Positions 53,698 to 61,855 of a stretch of DNA of 64,000 nucleotides are shown here, piece after piece. Under the pieces are notes generated by a model. That model did no database searches, was not told the DNA's origin, and saw only the letters and a program-made list of their open reading frames with translations. A program made the translations under genes and the position numbers. Each line of letters starts with the position of its first letter. The first letter of the stretch is position 1. The stretch covers positions 61,883 through 125,882 of the forward strand of contig NZ_QRCT01000010.1 in the NCBI RefSeq assembly GCF_003363435.1, read 5' to 3'. Source of the stretch: Anaerosacchariphilus polymeriproducens (GTDB taxonomy: Bacteria > Bacillota > Clostridia > Lachnospirales > Lachnospiraceae).

Positions 53698-54858
53698 TTA
53701 TTCAATATAAAAATAAGCACAGACAATAGCTCCGCCATGGATTGAATTCATTAGTTCCAAATCTCCACCATGTTTTTTTGTTAATATCTTACTTATTGTT
53801 AGACCTAATCCAAAATGATTCCTATCCGTTGAAAAATATGGATGTGTTGCCTTTTCTAAAGCTTCTGGATCAAAACCTTTTCCATCATCTTTTACAAATA
53901 TAAATAAATTTTCATTTTCTAATACCAATTCAACACATATGATATTCTTAGCAAAACGTATTGCATTTACGATTAAGTTATCAAGAACTTCTTGAATCAA
54001 ATTACAATCACAGTATATTTCTTTTGGATTATCATTCGATCCTCTATTTCTCATAGAAACCTGGATATCACGATCCATACCCTTAACATTATTCCTCACT
54101 ATTTTAACTAAATCTTTTAAATTCACTCTCTTCTTTCCAGGTTTAAAAACTTCAAATGAATGGATTTCTTTCATTGTTGAAGAAAAAGTCTCTAATCTGT
54201 CAACCTGATTATCGATTATTTTCATTATTTCAAAAAGTCTTGCTTCTGATATCTTTCCAGTCTGATAATATTTCAATAACAATTGGGTATAACTTTTCAT
54301 AATTGTTAATGGCGTTCTAATATCATGTGCAAATGCAGCATTTAATTGTCGCTGATTCTCCATTAAATCCCAAAGATTTTTTCTATTTTTTATTAACTGA
54401 AGACGCATTTTATTAAACCCAACGCAAATCATCCCCATTTCATCATCTGTTATATAACTGCAATCAAAACTCAAATCATCTCGACAAATATACTGCATTT
54501 CTTTCTTAAGAATTTCGAATGGTTCTTTCAATCTTCTTTTATAATAGAAATGGCTTATTAAAAATATGGTAATTAATAAAATAAATAGCAGGGCTATTAT
54601 TTCTATTTTCTCTAATAATAAAATCTGATTTTTTATTTTTAAATTATAATTTTCTAAAATGTAATGTCTGTCTATTAAAGCAATATCATTAGAAGAAACT
54701 ATTATAGTTTTCCAATTTTCAACAAAACATACTACAAATCCCCAAACAATCATACCAGTTAGAATACCTACAAAAATATATAAAAATAGCGATTTTCTGA
54801 TACCAAGATTTTCTGCTTTATATTTGATTTTTTTCCTTATGATATGTATTATACCCAT
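53698..54858 (-). CDS. Two-component sensor histidine kinase
   Basis: 386 residues. TM1 (about 23-46), a short external loop of about 40 residues, TM2 (about 85-106), a HAMP-like linker, H-box FAHDIRTPLTIM with His178, N-box EVLDNLIVNAIRFAKN and G-box DDGKGFD...FGLGLTISK. A short extracellular loop suggests sensing in the membrane or through a partner. The start at 54858 overlaps the response regulator stop by 10 nt and has AGGAT upstream; a longer reading to 54903 is unsupported. It is encoded just before an ABC exporter. Confidence 0.92.
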   Translation of the reverse strand: MGIIHIIRKKIKYKAENLGIRKSLFLYIFVGILTGMIVWGFVVCFVENWKTIIVSSNDIALIDRHYILENYNLKIKNQILLLEKIEIIALLFILLITIFLISHFYYKRRLKEPFEILKKEMQYICRDDLSFDCSYITDDEMGMICVGFNKMRLQLIKNRKNLWDLMENQRQLNAAFAHDIRTPLTIMKSYTQLLLKYYQTGKISEARLFEIMKIIDNQVDRLETFSSTMKEIHSFEVFKPGKKRVNLKDLVKIVRNNVKGMDRDIQVSMRNRGSNDNPKEIYCDCNLIQEVLDNLIVNAIRFAKNIICVELVLENENLFIFVKDDGKGFDPEALEKATHPYFSTDRNHFGLGLTISKILTKKHGGDLELMNSIHGGAIVCAYFYIE

Positions 54859-55520
54859 CGATATCCTACTCCCCAGACAGTTTCTATTACTTCCCCTTTC
54901 CACTCTTTTGAAAACTTACTTCGAATTCTACGCACATGTTCCATAATTATCGCACTATCCCCTTCTTTATCAAATCCCCAAATCTTTTCATAAATAGTTT
55001 CTTTATCGAATACTTGTCCTTTATGTCTGCTTAACAACTCTACAATTTCAAATTCTGTTTTGGTGAGAAAAATTTCTTTTTCTCCTACAAACAATTTACG
55101 TTCACTATAATTTATAATAAAGTCTCCTATTCCCATAATGTTCTTCTTACCTTTTCCTCGTTCTTCCCTACGTAAATGAGCCACGATTCTAGCATGAAGC
55201 TCCTCAAGTGCAAAAGGTTTTATAATGTAATCATCTGCCCCAGCCATAAGACCATTGATTCGGTCTTGTTCTTCTATTTTGGCTGTTAAAAATAGTATTG
55301 GGACATTAACATGAGTTCGAATTCTTTTACATACATCTAATCCATCCATTCCCGGCATGTTAATATCCAGCAAAATAAGGTCAGGCAAAATTGATAATCT
55401 TTCCATTGCTTCTTTACCATTGTTGGCTGTATAAACAATATAACCAACAATGTTCAGATATTCCTTTATCGCATTACAAATTTCTTCTTCATCATCTACT
55501 ACTAATATCTTATATTGCAT
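54849..55520 (-). CDS. OmpR/PhoB-type response regulator
   Basis: 223 residues. Receiver with acidic pocket VVDDEEE, phospho-acceptor Asp52 in LILLDINMPG and Lys in FLTAK; C-terminal winged helix (about 130-223) with VWGVGYRWV at the end. AAGAGGAAG precedes the ATG. It forms a pair with the kinase and probably controls the exporter operon downstream, whose promoter area lacks a clear -35 element. Confidence 0.94.
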   Translation of the reverse strand: MQYKILVVDDEEEICNAIKEYLNIVGYIVYTANNGKEAMERLSILPDLILLDINMPGMDGLDVCKRIRTHVNVPILFLTAKIEEQDRINGLMAGADDYIIKPFALEELHARIVAHLRREERGKGKKNIMGIGDFIINYSERKLFVGEKEIFLTKTEFEIVELLSRHKGQVFDKETIYEKIWGFDKEGDSAIIMEHVRRIRSKFSKEWKGEVIETVWGVGYRWV

Positions 55521-55588
55521 GTCTTCACTTCCTCTTCTCCGTATTCCATATTAATTATCTTATAAAATTCTCTATAAAAAATCTACTC

Positions 55589-55622
55589 TAAAAAAACACC
55601 ACTCTACTCGAGCGGTGCTTTT
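55589..55622 (-). terminator. Terminator after the nucleoside importer operon
   Basis: On minus AAAAGCACCGCT pairs with AGTGGTGTTTTT using G-U pairs that would be mismatches on plus, followed by a T-run. It lies about 15 nt past the last permease stop. Confidence 0.8.
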
Positions 55623-55637
55623 AGAATAGCCTTATAG

Positions 55638-56573
55638 TTACTTTACTTTTAAATAAGGTTTCCCATTCGCAGCAGGAATCCTTGTTTTTCCTACAAATAA
55701 AACCAAAGTGATAATCGTCACAATATATGGAATCATAGAAATCAAATCCGGAGATACATAATTTCCATTCGCAGCCAAAGTTTTTATACCACTACATAAC
55801 CCAAAGAAAAGACATGCCTTTACGGAGCCCTGGGGAGTAAATTTTCCAAAAATGACAGCAGCAATTGCAATAAAACCTTGACCTACTATAACACTAGGTC
55901 TGAATTGATTAACGGTAGCCAAAGTTACGTATGCCCCACCAAGTCCCGCTAAAAATCCAGAAGCAATGACACAAATATATCGAACCTTAAAAACATTAAT
56001 ACCTTGTGTTTCACATGCTTTTGGATGCTCACCGACCGCGCGCAATCTCATCCCAAAACTGGTCTTATAAAATAGAAACCAAATAAATACTGCTAAAATA
56101 AAGCAAAGATATGTAGCAGTATATGTATTTAAAACATTATTCCAAAATGATCGTACCGGAAAAACTCCATCAAAAAGTTTCGGTAGTTTTTGCACGGTAT
56201 CAAGTGACGGGGTCTGAGAAGAGTTTTTATAGATAGCTTTACAAAAGAAAATAGCAATGCCCGGTGCTAAAAAGTTAATCGCTGTTCCTGAAATAGTCTG
56301 ATCTGCTCCAAAGGAAATACAAACGATTGCATGAATTACCCCAAATAACGCACCTGCAAGTCCACCACAAAAGAATCCAAGCCATGGATTTCCGGTAAGT
56401 AAAGCTGCCACCACTCCGCTAAAAGCGCCTATGGTCATCATACCTTCTATCCCAATATTTATTACACCGCTGCGCTCTGAGAAGCAAGAACCTAGAGCTG
56501 CAAAAAGTAGTGGAGGTGTTGCAGTCAGAGTCGCATTTATAATGATACCAAGGTTCTGTATGATAACGTCCAT
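55638..56573 (-). CDS. ABC nucleoside importer, permease NupQ-like
   Basis: 311 residues, about eight or nine helices, of the BPD-2 family: ATPPLLFAALGSCFSERSGVINIGIEGMMTIGAF (read in pieces) and GMRLRAVGEHPKACETQGINVFKVR. Together with the next permease it forms the channel of a BMP-type importer for purine nucleosides. AAGGAGG precedes the ATG, whose A is the last base of the upstream stop; the two overlap by 1 nt. Confidence 0.92.
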   Translation of the reverse strand: MDVIIQNLGIIINATLTATPPLLFAALGSCFSERSGVINIGIEGMMTIGAFSGVVAALLTGNPWLGFFCGGLAGALFGVIHAIVCISFGADQTISGTAINFLAPGIAIFFCKAIYKNSSQTPSLDTVQKLPKLFDGVFPVRSFWNNVLNTYTATYLCFILAVFIWFLFYKTSFGMRLRAVGEHPKACETQGINVFKVRYICVIASGFLAGLGGAYVTLATVNQFRPSVIVGQGFIAIAAVIFGKFTPQGSVKACLFFGLCSGIKTLAANGNYVSPDLISMIPYIVTIITLVLFVGKTRIPAANGKPYLKVK

Positions 56574-57643
56574 TATTCAGCCTCCTTCTTTATGACTCTT
56601 TTCAGAAAATCACTTTTTAGAGTATACGAAACTCCAATCAATAGAATAATCATACCCATAATAATATCTACAATTTCAGTAGGTACATCAATTAAACTGA
56701 GTTTTGAACCACCATATTTCATAGCTCCATAAAATAGTCCTGAAAAAATACAGCCTATTGGATTCGAAGCTCCGATTAAAGCTACCGTAATCCCTTGAAA
56801 TCCAAACCCTTCTTGTCCGGCAAATTTACTGAGTCTACCTGTCATTCCAAGTAATTGAACTGCACCTCCAAGTCCTGCAAGACCTCCGGAAATACCAATT
56901 GCAGTTAAAGTGATCCGATTCGTATGAATTCCACAATATTTGGCTGCATTAATATTATACCCTACTGCACATATGGTATAACCTAAGGTGGTTTTTTTTA
57001 AGATGAACCATATAATTACAGCTAAAATAATAGCTAAAATAAAACCATAATTTGCACTGGAACAGCCTAATATGTCACGCACATTTTCTGGAAAAAAAAT
57101 CCTTGCAGAATCCAAAACATTTTTTGTTGCTTCTCTATTATTTACTTTGTGCATTACTTTTAGATTCACCATAAAATTAGAAAGATAAAATGCGATCCAA
57201 TTAAACATGATAAAGGAAAGTACCTCATTAATCCCTCTTTTTATTTTAAGATATGCTACTATAAGAGCCCATGCTGCCCCGGCTGAAATAGCTGCTAAAA
57301 TACACAATGGTACATGTAACACAGCAGGTACATCTACTAAAACACCAACCGCACAGGCTGCCATAGAACCTACAACGAACTGCCCTTCTGCACCAATGTT
57401 GAAAACTCCCATTTTAAAAGAAAACGCTACTGCTAAACCGGTCAAAATAAGCGGAGTTGCATAATTCATTGACCAAACAATAAACTTTGGTCTACTAAAT
57501 ACACTCTCTAATAATTTGCCATATGCAGTTATAGGACTTACTCCGACAGCCAATAACATGATAGCTCCAGCTAAAAAACCTAAGATAATTGCAATCAACA
57601 GATAAAAAGCATGATTGCTTAATATGCTTCTTTTCTTATTCAT
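56573..57643 (-). CDS. ABC nucleoside importer, permease NupP-like
   Basis: 356 residues, about nine helices, same BPD-2 family: LTGLAVAFSFKMGVFNIGAEGQFVVG and GYNINAAKYCGIHTNRI. AGGAGG precedes the ATG, which overlaps the ATPase gene by 8 nt. It is the middle gene of a bmp-nupO-nupP-nupQ operon. Confidence 0.92.
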   Translation of the reverse strand: MNKKRSILSNHAFYLLIAIILGFLAGAIMLLAVGVSPITAYGKLLESVFSRPKFIVWSMNYATPLILTGLAVAFSFKMGVFNIGAEGQFVVGSMAACAVGVLVDVPAVLHVPLCILAAISAGAAWALIVAYLKIKRGINEVLSFIMFNWIAFYLSNFMVNLKVMHKVNNREATKNVLDSARIFFPENVRDILGCSSANYGFILAIILAVIIWFILKKTTLGYTICAVGYNINAAKYCGIHTNRITLTAIGISGGLAGLGGAVQLLGMTGRLSKFAGQEGFGFQGITVALIGASNPIGCIFSGLFYGAMKYGGSKLSLIDVPTEIVDIIMGMIILLIGVSYTLKSDFLKRVIKKEAE

Positions 57644-59180
57644 TCAATTTACCTCCTGCCATCAATAAACCAAGTGTATTCTCATCTGCATCATCTCCTG
57701 AAACACTGCCTGTTATCTGACCATCAAAGATAACTTCGATGCGATCTGACAAACTCATTATCTCGTCTAATTCAAAGGAAACTAAAAGTACCGCCTTCTT
57801 TTTATTTCTCTGCTCTACAATATATTTGTGGACAAACGCAATTGCTCCAACATCAAGTCCCCTCGTGGGGTTCACTGCTATAAGCAGATCTTTATCGTTC
57901 GTTACTTCTCTTGCTATAATCACTTTCTGTTGATTTCCACCGGATAATTGACCCACTGGTTTATTCACTGAATCTTTAGGTCTGATATCAAATTTTTCGA
58001 TAAGTTCTTCTGCATATTTTTCTATTTCATTTCTTTGCAAAATTCCTTTTTGGGAAAATGGCTTTTGATTATAATTTTGTAAGATCAAATTATCTGCAAC
58101 TGAATATTCTAAGATAAGACCATGTTTTTGCCGATCTGCTGGTATACTGGAAACGCCTTTATCAAAAACCTGTTTTGGCTCAGCATTAAAAATACTTTCA
58201 CCATTCATAATGACATCTCCGGATTCTCCTCTTAATAGTCCGGTCAAAATCTCAATTAATTCTGTCTGTCCATTTCCATCTACACCGATCAAACCGACAA
58301 TCTCCCCCTGCCTGACCATGAGATTAAGACCTTTTAATATTTCAACCCCTCTATAATCCTTTGCATGAAGATTTTTTATATCAATTACTGTTTTACCGGG
58401 AAGCATAGGTTTTTTATCTACTTCGTAGACCAATTCACGTCCCACCATCATAGATGCCAAATGATTTTCTTCAACCTCATCCACCTTAACAGTTTTTATG
58501 TATTTACCCTGCCGGATAATCGTACAATAATCTGCTGATGCCTTAATCTCTTTGAGTTTATGTGTAATTAGTATTATGGATTTTCCATCCGCAGCCAAAT
58601 GATTCATGATCTCAATCAATTCATTTATTTCAGCTATCGTTAAAGATGCGGTCGGTTCATCCAAAATTAGTATATCTGCTCCTCGATATAGTACCTTTAG
58701 AATTTCTACTCTTTGCTGCATTCCAACAGAAATATCTTCAATCTTAGCATCTGGGTCTACCTTAAGACCATATTTTTGTGATATTTCTAGCACTTTCTTT
58801 TTGGCTGACTTTATATCTAAAACAATTCCATTCAATGTCTCCATTCCCAAAATTATATTCTCGGTTACAGTAAATGGCTGTACCAGCATAAAATGCTGAT
58901 GCACCATTCCAATCCCAAGTTCGATTGCATGTTTTGGACTCTCTATAGGAACAGCTTTCCCTTTTACAATTATTTCACCGGAATTCGGTTTTGCTAAACC
59001 ATATAAAATATTCATTAATGTACTTTTTCCAGCTCCGTTTTCTCCCAGAATTGCATGTATTTCACCTTTATGAACAGTCAGGTCAATATGGTCGTTTACC
59101 AGCAAGTTGTCAAATTTCTTTACTATACCCTTCATCGAAATAACAACTTTATTTTTATCTACTTGATATGCTTTCTCCAC
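57636..59180 (-). CDS. ABC nucleoside importer, dual ATP-binding protein NupO-like
   Basis: 514 residues with two ATPase halves. NBD1: Walker A GENGAGKST, signature ISVGMQQRVEILK, Walker B LILDEPTASLT. NBD2: LIGVDGNGQTE in place of Walker A (no GKT), signature LSGGNQQKVIIARE, and AVNPTRGLD in place of Walker B, typical of this sugar/nucleoside group where the second site is inactive. The start is a GTG with GAGG upstream, 36 nt behind the binding protein gene. Confidence 0.94.
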   Translation of the reverse strand: MEKAYQVDKNKVVISMKGIVKKFDNLLVNDHIDLTVHKGEIHAILGENGAGKSTLMNILYGLAKPNSGEIIVKGKAVPIESPKHAIELGIGMVHQHFMLVQPFTVTENIILGMETLNGIVLDIKSAKKKVLEISQKYGLKVDPDAKIEDISVGMQQRVEILKVLYRGADILILDEPTASLTIAEINELIEIMNHLAADGKSIILITHKLKEIKASADYCTIIRQGKYIKTVKVDEVEENHLASMMVGRELVYEVDKKPMLPGKTVIDIKNLHAKDYRGVEILKGLNLMVRQGEIVGLIGVDGNGQTELIEILTGLLRGESGDVIMNGESIFNAEPKQVFDKGVSSIPADRQKHGLILEYSVADNLILQNYNQKPFSQKGILQRNEIEKYAEELIEKFDIRPKDSVNKPVGQLSGGNQQKVIIAREVTNDKDLLIAVNPTRGLDVGAIAFVHKYIVEQRNKKKAVLLVSFELDEIMSLSDRIEVIFDGQITGSVSGDDADENTLGLLMAGGKLNE

Positions 59181-59216
59181 TTTTGTGCCTCCTCAAATGA
59201 TACTCCCATAGTCCAT

Positions 59217-60263
59217 TTAATCTAATTCATAAATATCTCCATATTTTTTCTCAAACTCTTTCTTAGTTTTAGGCACCGTAATTTCTCCAGATTTGATTTT
59301 TTGTTTCGTTTCCTCTATAGCCTTAACTACATCATCCGTAAGATTTGTTTTTGTAGGCGCTATATCAACACCTTGATTTTTTAAATCATATGTAATGACT
59401 CCACTTTTAATAGTTCCTTCCTGACAGCATTTTGCAATATCGTAGCAGGCATTATCGACTCTCTTCATAGCAGAAGTCAAAATATTTTTAGGCGCAAGAG
59501 AACTTTGGTCAGAATCAACACCAATTGCCCAGATATTACTTTCTTTACAACCTTCAATTACTCCAAGTCCAGTGGCACCGGCTGCTTGAAAAATAATATC
59601 AGCTCCATTCGTCACCATATTAACAGCTGCACTCTTACCAGCTGCTGTATCTGTAAATGAATTTGCATTTATCTGTAGAATTTTAGCATTTGAATTGGCA
59701 TCTAATACACCTGAAAAATACCCATAACCAAATTGATTCATAATTTCATTGGTCCTGCCAATAACAAAACCCACTGTATTTGTTTTTGTCATTTTTCCTG
59801 CAGCGATACCTGCTAAATAAGCAGATTGAGACTGTTCAAACATAATAGAAGTAACATTGGGCATATCAGCCATAGACATATCATCTATAATTGCGAACTT
59901 CTTCTTTGGATTATCTTCTGCTGCTTCTCTCGTAGCATCTTCAAGCCACTTGCCTATACAAATAATTAAGTCATAATCATCTTCAAGAAAGGTCTGTATA
60001 TTGGGCTTATAATCAGCATCTGTCTTGGACTCTAAATAGTTGACTTGAATCCCCAGTTCCTTTCCTGCTCTTTGTAAGCCTTCCAAAGATGATTGATTGA
60101 ACGAACCATCATTTACACCCCCAACATCTGTAACCAATCCGACTTTGACTGATTTTCCTGTTGTATTCGTTGATGTGGTTTCTTTTTCTTTATCAGAACC
60201 GCACGCTGTCATAATAAGAACCATAGTAAGTACCAAAATATACGATAATAATCTTTTTTTCAT
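59217..60263 (-). CDS. BMP family nucleoside-binding lipoprotein
   Basis: 348 residues. Signal peptide with lipobox MTAC (Cys21) anchors it outside the membrane. The mature protein is of the BMP/PnrA/NupN family: VGLVTDVGGVNDGSFNQSSLEGLQRA opens it, and GADIIFQAAGATGLGVIE and WAIGVDSDQS form the purine-nucleoside pocket. AAAAGGAG precedes the ATG. It is the first gene of the importer operon. Guanosine or other purine nucleosides are the likely ligands by family. No purine riboswitch was found upstream. Confidence 0.93.
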   Translation of the reverse strand: MKKRLLSYILVLTMVLIMTACGSDKEKETTSTNTTGKSVKVGLVTDVGGVNDGSFNQSSLEGLQRAGKELGIQVNYLESKTDADYKPNIQTFLEDDYDLIICIGKWLEDATREAAEDNPKKKFAIIDDMSMADMPNVTSIMFEQSQSAYLAGIAAGKMTKTNTVGFVIGRTNEIMNQFGYGYFSGVLDANSNAKILQINANSFTDTAAGKSAAVNMVTNGADIIFQAAGATGLGVIEGCKESNIWAIGVDSDQSSLAPKNILTSAMKRVDNACYDIAKCCQEGTIKSGVITYDLKNQGVDIAPTKTNLTDDVVKAIEETKQKIKSGEITVPKTKKEFEKKYGDIYELD

Positions 60264-60311
60264 ATCACTTTCTCCTTTTCTGCTATTTAAGTTAATTTTA
60301 AGTGATTTTCA

Positions 60312-60370
60312 CATACAATTCTAAATTGAACTGTATGAAAAAGTTTCCAATCTTCACCTCCCGTATTATA
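60312..60370 (-). promoter_or_regulatory. Leader hairpin and possible promoter of the nucleoside importer operon
   Basis: A TATAAT lies at 60370-60365 with a weak TTGATT 15 nt upstream. The leader then forms CATACAGTTC/GAATTGTATG (60337-60312, one G-U) with no T-run. The 318-nt gap 60264-60581 holds only this, the terminator of the DUF4397 gene and A/T-rich sequence. Confidence 0.4.
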
Positions 60371-60532
60371 TTTAATGTAGAAAAAAATCAAAATTAATTT
60401 TTATCCGATGTCTATTTATGCCAATATTAGTTATTTTTAGTATATTTAACGCTTTCTCTTATGTCAACTGAATTTAAGTTCGTAAATTCTACGTATTATC
60501 TGTTTTTTTGACAAACTTTTAACTTTTTTGTA

Positions 60533-60573
60533 AAAAAAGTACATTTCAGAAGCGCTAACTTCCAAAATGTACT
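60533..60573 (-). terminator. Terminator after the DUF4397 gene
   Basis: AGTACATTT pairs with AAATGTACT with an inner GAAG/CTTC stem, followed on minus by seven T. It starts 9 nt past the stop and closes the thrS-DUF1349-DUF4397 group. Confidence 0.88.
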
Positions 60574-60581
60574 AAATTTTT

Positions 60582-61208
60582 TTATAATCCATCTTCTAAT
60601 AATAAAGCTTCAAGTTCTGGAGAACCATCTGCAAGACCTATTGCATAAATAGTATAATATTTACCTGCCGATAAATTAACATCAGGCACTGTAAGTACAG
60701 TTGTTGTTGTTCCTGCCACTTTAACATCTAAAGTATAGTTCATCGGCATAACCTCGGTATAAGGAGTAATTTGACCAAAGGATACCATATTAAAAAGAAG
60801 CGTTCCATCAGGTAATGTAATATAGACTGCCGGAGCATCAGGCGATAGATGCATGAATCGTACCATTGCTCTATTGGGAAGTAGAGGTGCATCAGCATCT
60901 GAAATTGCAATAAAATTTATATTGTTAAGCATACCCATAGCAGCTACAGTTAAGCAGCAATTCCCATGAACCATTAACAAGTTTGATAAAATAGGAGCAT
61001 CTTCAGACCCTGCTGCATAAAGAGTAATCATATAAATGCCTTGTGGTATTGGTAAATAATCTGTATATTCTCCATAAGTAAGATTTTCAGCAATTAGTTC
61101 ATCATTCGCATAGATATCTACATTGGGTGCATCCGGCACTGTGTGCATGACACGAACATACCCTATTGAACCCATCGGTAAATTGTTTCTATTATTTTTA
61201 TTGTACAT
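60582..61208 (-). CDS. DUF4397 repeat protein
   Basis: 208 residues with two DUF4397 beta-sandwich repeats: VRVMHTVPDAPNVDIYAND (about 15-33) and VRFMHLSPDAPAVYITLPDG (about 114-133). Each is followed by small beta strands. There is no signal peptide and no membrane helix, though many DUF4397 proteins are exported. The ATG at 61208 has GAGGTATC upstream; an in-frame TTG 12 nt earlier lacks a site. It lies 65 nt downstream of the DUF1349 gene, with a possible internal -10 (TATAAT at 61242-61237) inside a small inverted repeat. Function unknown; it may be an unconventionally located surface or spore protein. Confidence 0.78.
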   Translation of the reverse strand: MYNKNNRNNLPMGSIGYVRVMHTVPDAPNVDIYANDELIAENLTYGEYTDYLPIPQGIYMITLYAAGSEDAPILSNLLMVHGNCCLTVAAMGMLNNINFIAISDADAPLLPNRAMVRFMHLSPDAPAVYITLPDGTLLFNMVSFGQITPYTEVMPMNYTLDVKVAGTTTTVLTVPDVNLSAGKYYTIYAIGLADGSPELEALLLEDGL

Positions 61209-61273
61209 ATGATACCTCAAAATAATTATATTATGATATAATATATGCTTTAAGATACCTTTGGTTATACATT

Positions 61274-61855
61274 CTATTCATGTAAGTTTGGTGAAATCGG
61301 ATCTATAATAGAAAAATTTTTAAATTCAACATCGAATCCTTCTCTTTGTGGCGAACAACACATTATTCCTACTTGACATTCTTCCGGAATATCCAAATAT
61401 CCTAACCTTATTAATCTCCATTTTCCTTTATCAGCCAAGTACTGTATTCGAATAGCCTTACCATGTCTTGTTAATCTAATTGTTAATTCTCCCGTATAAT
61501 TCGGAAAATTAAGAACCGACCAATCTGAATACTCTTTTGTCACTACTGCACTTAGATGAATTTCTGAATCTGTGAACTCAATACCTGTCTTAACCCAATT
61601 TTTTTCATCAATTCTAACCATTAATCCGGCTTGATCATAAAGTTCTTCATAATTTCCAATCAATGTTACCTGAACCGTAAAATCACCTTTTACATTCTTA
61701 TATAAAAAGTGTCCGTTATCTCTTTCGAATCCATAAAATGTTTTTACCCAGAAATCTGTTTTATTTCCCGTTTTCACCGTTAAACAGTTTTCATTAAGTT
61801 CCCATTGTGGCGGTTCATTGAACCACGTCATTTCATTCAAAATAGTTTTACTCAT
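61274..61855 (-). CDS. DUF1349 family protein
   Basis: 193 residues, all beta, of the DUF1349 family, which has a concanavalin-like jelly-roll fold. Family hallmarks include KTDFWVKTFYGFERDNGHFL, DQAGLMVRIDEKNWVKTGIEF and the ending REGFDVEFKNFSI. No signal peptide; probably cytoplasmic. Its start overlaps the thrS stop by 4 nt (ATGA), so it is translated together with the synthetase and falls under the T-box. GGAGG lies 10 nt upstream, inside thrS. The fold suggests carbohydrate binding, but no activity is established for most members. Confidence 0.85.
   Translation of the reverse strand: MSKTILNEMTWFNEPPQWELNENCLTVKTGNKTDFWVKTFYGFERDNGHFLYKNVKGDFTVQVTLIGNYEELYDQAGLMVRIDEKNWVKTGIEFTDSEIHLSAVVTKEYSDWSVLNFPNYTGELTIRLTRHGKAIRIQYLADKGKWRLIRLGYLDIPEECQVGIMCCSPQREGFDVEFKNFSIIDPISPNLHE

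Noticed and set aside
60321..60350. Ten-codon leader ORF (TTG start after GGGAGGTG) ahead of the nucleoside-binding lipoprotein gene
   Set aside because: The ribosome binding site would fall between the TATAAT and the predicted transcription start, so it may not be transcribed. Nothing ties the peptide to purines.
60264..60581. Purine riboswitch ahead of the nucleoside importer
   Set aside because: I looked for the conserved three-way-junction sequences (TATA...ATATGG, CCGTAAA, GACTATG) on the minus strand and did not find them.
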